Source: RUG14300 sp964561145
GTDB lineage: Bacteria > Bacillota > Clostridia > Christensenellales > CAG-1252
DNA length: 64,000 nucleotides
Reading direction: 5' to 3'
Assembly (NCBI GenBank): GCA_964561145.1
Contig: CAZLNZ010000012.1
Location: forward strand, 12,563 to 76,562
Part shown: positions 62,327 to 64,000 of the stretch, piece by piece
How the letters are laid out: every line of letters begins with the position of its first letter
How positions within the stretch are numbered: position 1 is the stretch's first letter
Made by a program: the position numbers and the translations under genes
Notes under the pieces: generated by a model
What the model was told of the DNA's origin: nothing
Seen by the model: only the letters and a program-made list of their open reading frames with translations
Databases searched by the model: none

Positions 62327-63265
62327 TTACAGTAGTTCGATTTTTCCGTCAACAATTTTCGCCACTGAATAACAAAAACGCCTATCTCCGCTAGGTCTGG
62401 AATAATCGGTATGACAGTGGAACGCCATATACAGCCTTTCATCCTTTTTGAAAAACATACTGTGTCCGGTTCCACAAGTTTCACCATCATTGATTTGCAA
62501 TAACGGTTTTTCATCTTTTACAAAAGGTCCCAGAGGAGTTGTACTCCTTGCAACGCCTACTCCGTAATAACGACTATCAAAGCAATTTGCGGAATAAGTC
62601 ATATAATACTCTCCGTTTTGCTTGATAACAAAGGGACCTTCGTTCCAAAGATAATATTCCTTTTCAGCACAATGTATTCCGTCATCAAGCAAGCTTGTCA
62701 ACGGTGCAGGAATTGCGTAAGATTCCCATTCTTGACTCGGTTCCAAGAGTAATATCGGTTCGGAGACAAGCTCCGTCAACTCCTTATTCAGACGTGCTCC
62801 GTAAACCTGGCTTACATGCACACCGTCAACTATATTCTCACTACAATCCTTTGAAAAATACAAATAGCCGCACCCGTCCTCGTCGACAAAGCAAGAGGCA
62901 TCTATTGCAGCATAGCCTAAATCAAACATAGGCTTTCCTTTTATAAAATCAACAAAGGGACCAATGGGAGTATCTGCTATTGCAACACCTATTCTCAAAC
63001 TTCCAGACTTACGATCCCTTGCTGAAAAATGCATTACGAATTTCCCGTCATAACGGCGAATAACCTCGGGTGCCCAAAAGCAATTGTATCCGAAGCTATC
63101 CTTCTTATAATAACAAAGTCCTCTATACGAAAGCTTTTCAAGGTCATCGCCCGACCAAACACCTATTCCCTCTCCGCTAGAGGTGGCATACATATAAAAA
63201 ATGCCGTCCTCATAAAGAACAAAGGGGTCTCCGATATTGGTAATGTCGGTCTTAACTATCTTCAC
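62327..63265 (-). CDS. Cytosolic GH43-family glycoside hydrolase
   Basis: This 312-residue protein is a single GH43 five-bladed propeller without signal peptide. Likely catalytic residues are Asp 13 in NIGDPFVLYEDG, an Asp in AAIDASCFVDEDG (about 141) and a Glu in WNEGPFVIKQNG (about 213). It starts with GTG (63263-63265), with AGGTGG 4 nt upstream. It probably trims arabinose or xylose from imported oligosaccharides and is first gene of the operon that continues with the SGNH/CBM9-like protein. Confidence 0.9.
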   Translation of the reverse strand: MKIVKTDITNIGDPFVLYEDGIFYMYATSSGEGIGVWSGDDLEKLSYRGLCYYKKDSFGYNCFWAPEVIRRYDGKFVMHFSARDRKSGSLRIGVAIADTPIGPFVDFIKGKPMFDLGYAAIDASCFVDEDGCGYLYFSKDCSENIVDGVHVSQVYGARLNKELTELVSEPILLLEPSQEWESYAIPAPLTSLLDDGIHCAEKEYYLWNEGPFVIKQNGEYYMTYSANCFDSRYYGVGVARSTTPLGPFVKDEKPLLQINDGETCGTGHSMFFKKDERLYMAFHCHTDYSRPSGDRRFCYSVAKIVDGKIELL

Positions 63266-63333
63266 ACTGCCACCTTTTTCGACCTTGCCAAGCCGTATTT
63301 ATTCAAAACTTTTAAAATGTTCCAAAATACGTT

Positions 63334-63351
63334 TACTTGAACGTTCAAGTA
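63334..63351. promoter_or_regulatory. 18-bp perfect palindrome, candidate LacI-family operator
   Basis: TACTTGAACGTTCAAGTA is fully symmetric with a central CG, the usual form of LacI-family operators. It lies about 70 nt before the GH43 start codon and downstream of the candidate promoter, fitting repression by the regulator at 54993-55967. No second copy was noticed in the window. Confidence 0.65.
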
Positions 63352-63445
63352 TAATAACATTTTCGGGTTCCCCGATGGCAGATCGCTATGTAAAGCGTCC
63401 TTCACACAAGCAGATCTAAACCCCTCGTTCGCCCGACCTAATTCA

Positions 63446-63473
63446 AGTATAACACAAAAAAAATACTTGTCAA
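63446..63473 (-). promoter_or_regulatory. Candidate promoter of the GH43-esterase operon
   Basis: On the minus strand TTGACA (63468-63473) and TATACT (63446-63451) are 16 nt apart. The predicted leader of about 175 nt contains the palindrome. A half-site-like TTCAAGTATAA overlaps the -10 region. Confidence 0.55.
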
Positions 63474-63601
63474 TACCCATTTTTTATAAACTTGGACATA
63501 TTTCAACAATTAATCCATGCTTTTTTGTAATCAACAAAAAATTACGAAACAAGTGTTACAATTACTCCAATCCGCTTTCTCGATTAAGCAAAAGATCGTA
63601 T

Positions 63602-63856
63602 AGATGAGATACCGATGTTAGGTATGACCTGTAGCGATTCTATGTTGGTATAATAATGCGGATGAGATACCGATCTTAAAGAATAATTCCAGTGGTTCTT
63701 TGTTAGCACGATAATAAGGATGAGATACCGATGTTGCACATCGCCCTTTCAGGGTTCGACTGCAGAAATTGTTACCAATTTCTTCCGCTCAGTATGACAT
63801 TTGATATGTTGCACTAAGCATATTCACACCAATTTCTTTCGGTAAGTACGACATTT
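63602..63856 (+). repeat. Intergenic repeat block, units B, B, A and D
   Basis: Two B units (63602-63658 and 63659-63717) precede a long-form A unit (63718-63801). Its hairpin 1 is CGATGT-TGC-ACATCG, and hairpin 2 is CCCT-TTC-AGGG, a compensated change from CCCC/GGGG. A degenerate D unit follows to 63856. Confidence 0.85.
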
Positions 63857-63908
63857 AGCGTTATCATGCTTTTAAAATGTCAGACATAAGCGAGGCAAAT
63901 CCTTATGA

Positions 63909-63970
63909 AAAGCCTGCCCTGTGTAAGGGGAGGTGGCTTGTGACATAGGAACAAGACGGAGGGGCTGTAG
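63909..63970 (+). repeat. Second intergenic repeat family, unit F copy 2
   Basis: This 62-nt unit differs from 39857-39918 at four positions and has the same length. Both copies lie close to A/D-type units. The remaining sequence to the window end holds no gene that I can support. Confidence 0.75.
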
Positions 63971-64000
63971 CCAAGGCACTTGGCGTAGTGTATTATCCGA

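Noticed and set aside
28454..63801. Possible CRISPR array
   Set aside because: The repeats are too long, scattered over 35 kb, irregularly spaced and not separated by unique spacers of constant length; no cas gene is present.

Overview
The window reads as a low-GC, spore-forming, anaerobic member of the Clostridia, probably an uncultured gut lineage. The evidence is the yabP-yabQ sporulation pair, an NADH-linked [FeFe] hydrogenase operon, strong AGGAGG ribosome binding sites with sigma-A-like promoters, large BspA-type leucine-rich-repeat and InlB-type surface proteins, and a plant-polysaccharide locus. The lineage is an inference; no rRNA or tRNA gene was seen.

Layout. Positions 1-8.3 kb hold two surface genes read leftwards: a 2512-residue subtilisin fused to BspA repeats, and a lipoprotein cut by the window edge. 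Positions 8.7-14.3 kb hold housekeeping genes: an L-cysteine desulfidase-like protein, a PRC-barrel-like protein, PgsA, and ClpB without its N-domain. Positions 14.4-20.1 kb are a rightward three-gene operon joining a cytosolic leucine-rich-repeat protein, a VWA-like (DUF2201-type) protein and a MoxR-type AAA+ ATPase. After an unknown protein and a transglutaminase-like protein comes the hydrogenase operon (21.9-25.8 kb), then yabPQ.

The most notable system lies at 27.1-32.1 kb: a complete diversity-generating retroelement (DGR) on the minus strand. It has a target gene with a C-terminal variable repeat, an Avd-like accessory protein, a template repeat and a DGR-type reverse transcriptase. 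A base-by-base comparison of template and variable repeats (126 bp each) gives 20 differences. All 20 are at template adenines and all change the amino acid. The target is a membrane-anchored protein with a cytosolic zinc ribbon and a DUF6273-like C-terminal domain.

From 28 kb to the right end, nearly every long intergenic gap holds copies of a modular repeat that is absent from the first 28 kb. Its core (about 75-84 bp, 12 near-complete copies, 11 in the same orientation) can form three consecutive hairpins. All three show compensatory base changes between copies, which argues that the folded form is selected. Several copies are preceded by a unit with an extended -10-like motif placed so that a transcript would start at the core's first base.

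Positions 42.8-63.3 kb form a leftward carbohydrate locus: two GH43 enzymes, a 2064-residue SGNH-esterase/CBM9-like lipoprotein, a LacI regulator, a complete sugar ABC transporter with its own ATPase, a YesL-like protein with two small partners, and a GH2 enzyme. An 18-bp perfect palindrome upstream of the first gene is a candidate LacI-family operator. Hemicellulose, possibly acetylated arabinoxylan, is a plausible substrate but is not proven.
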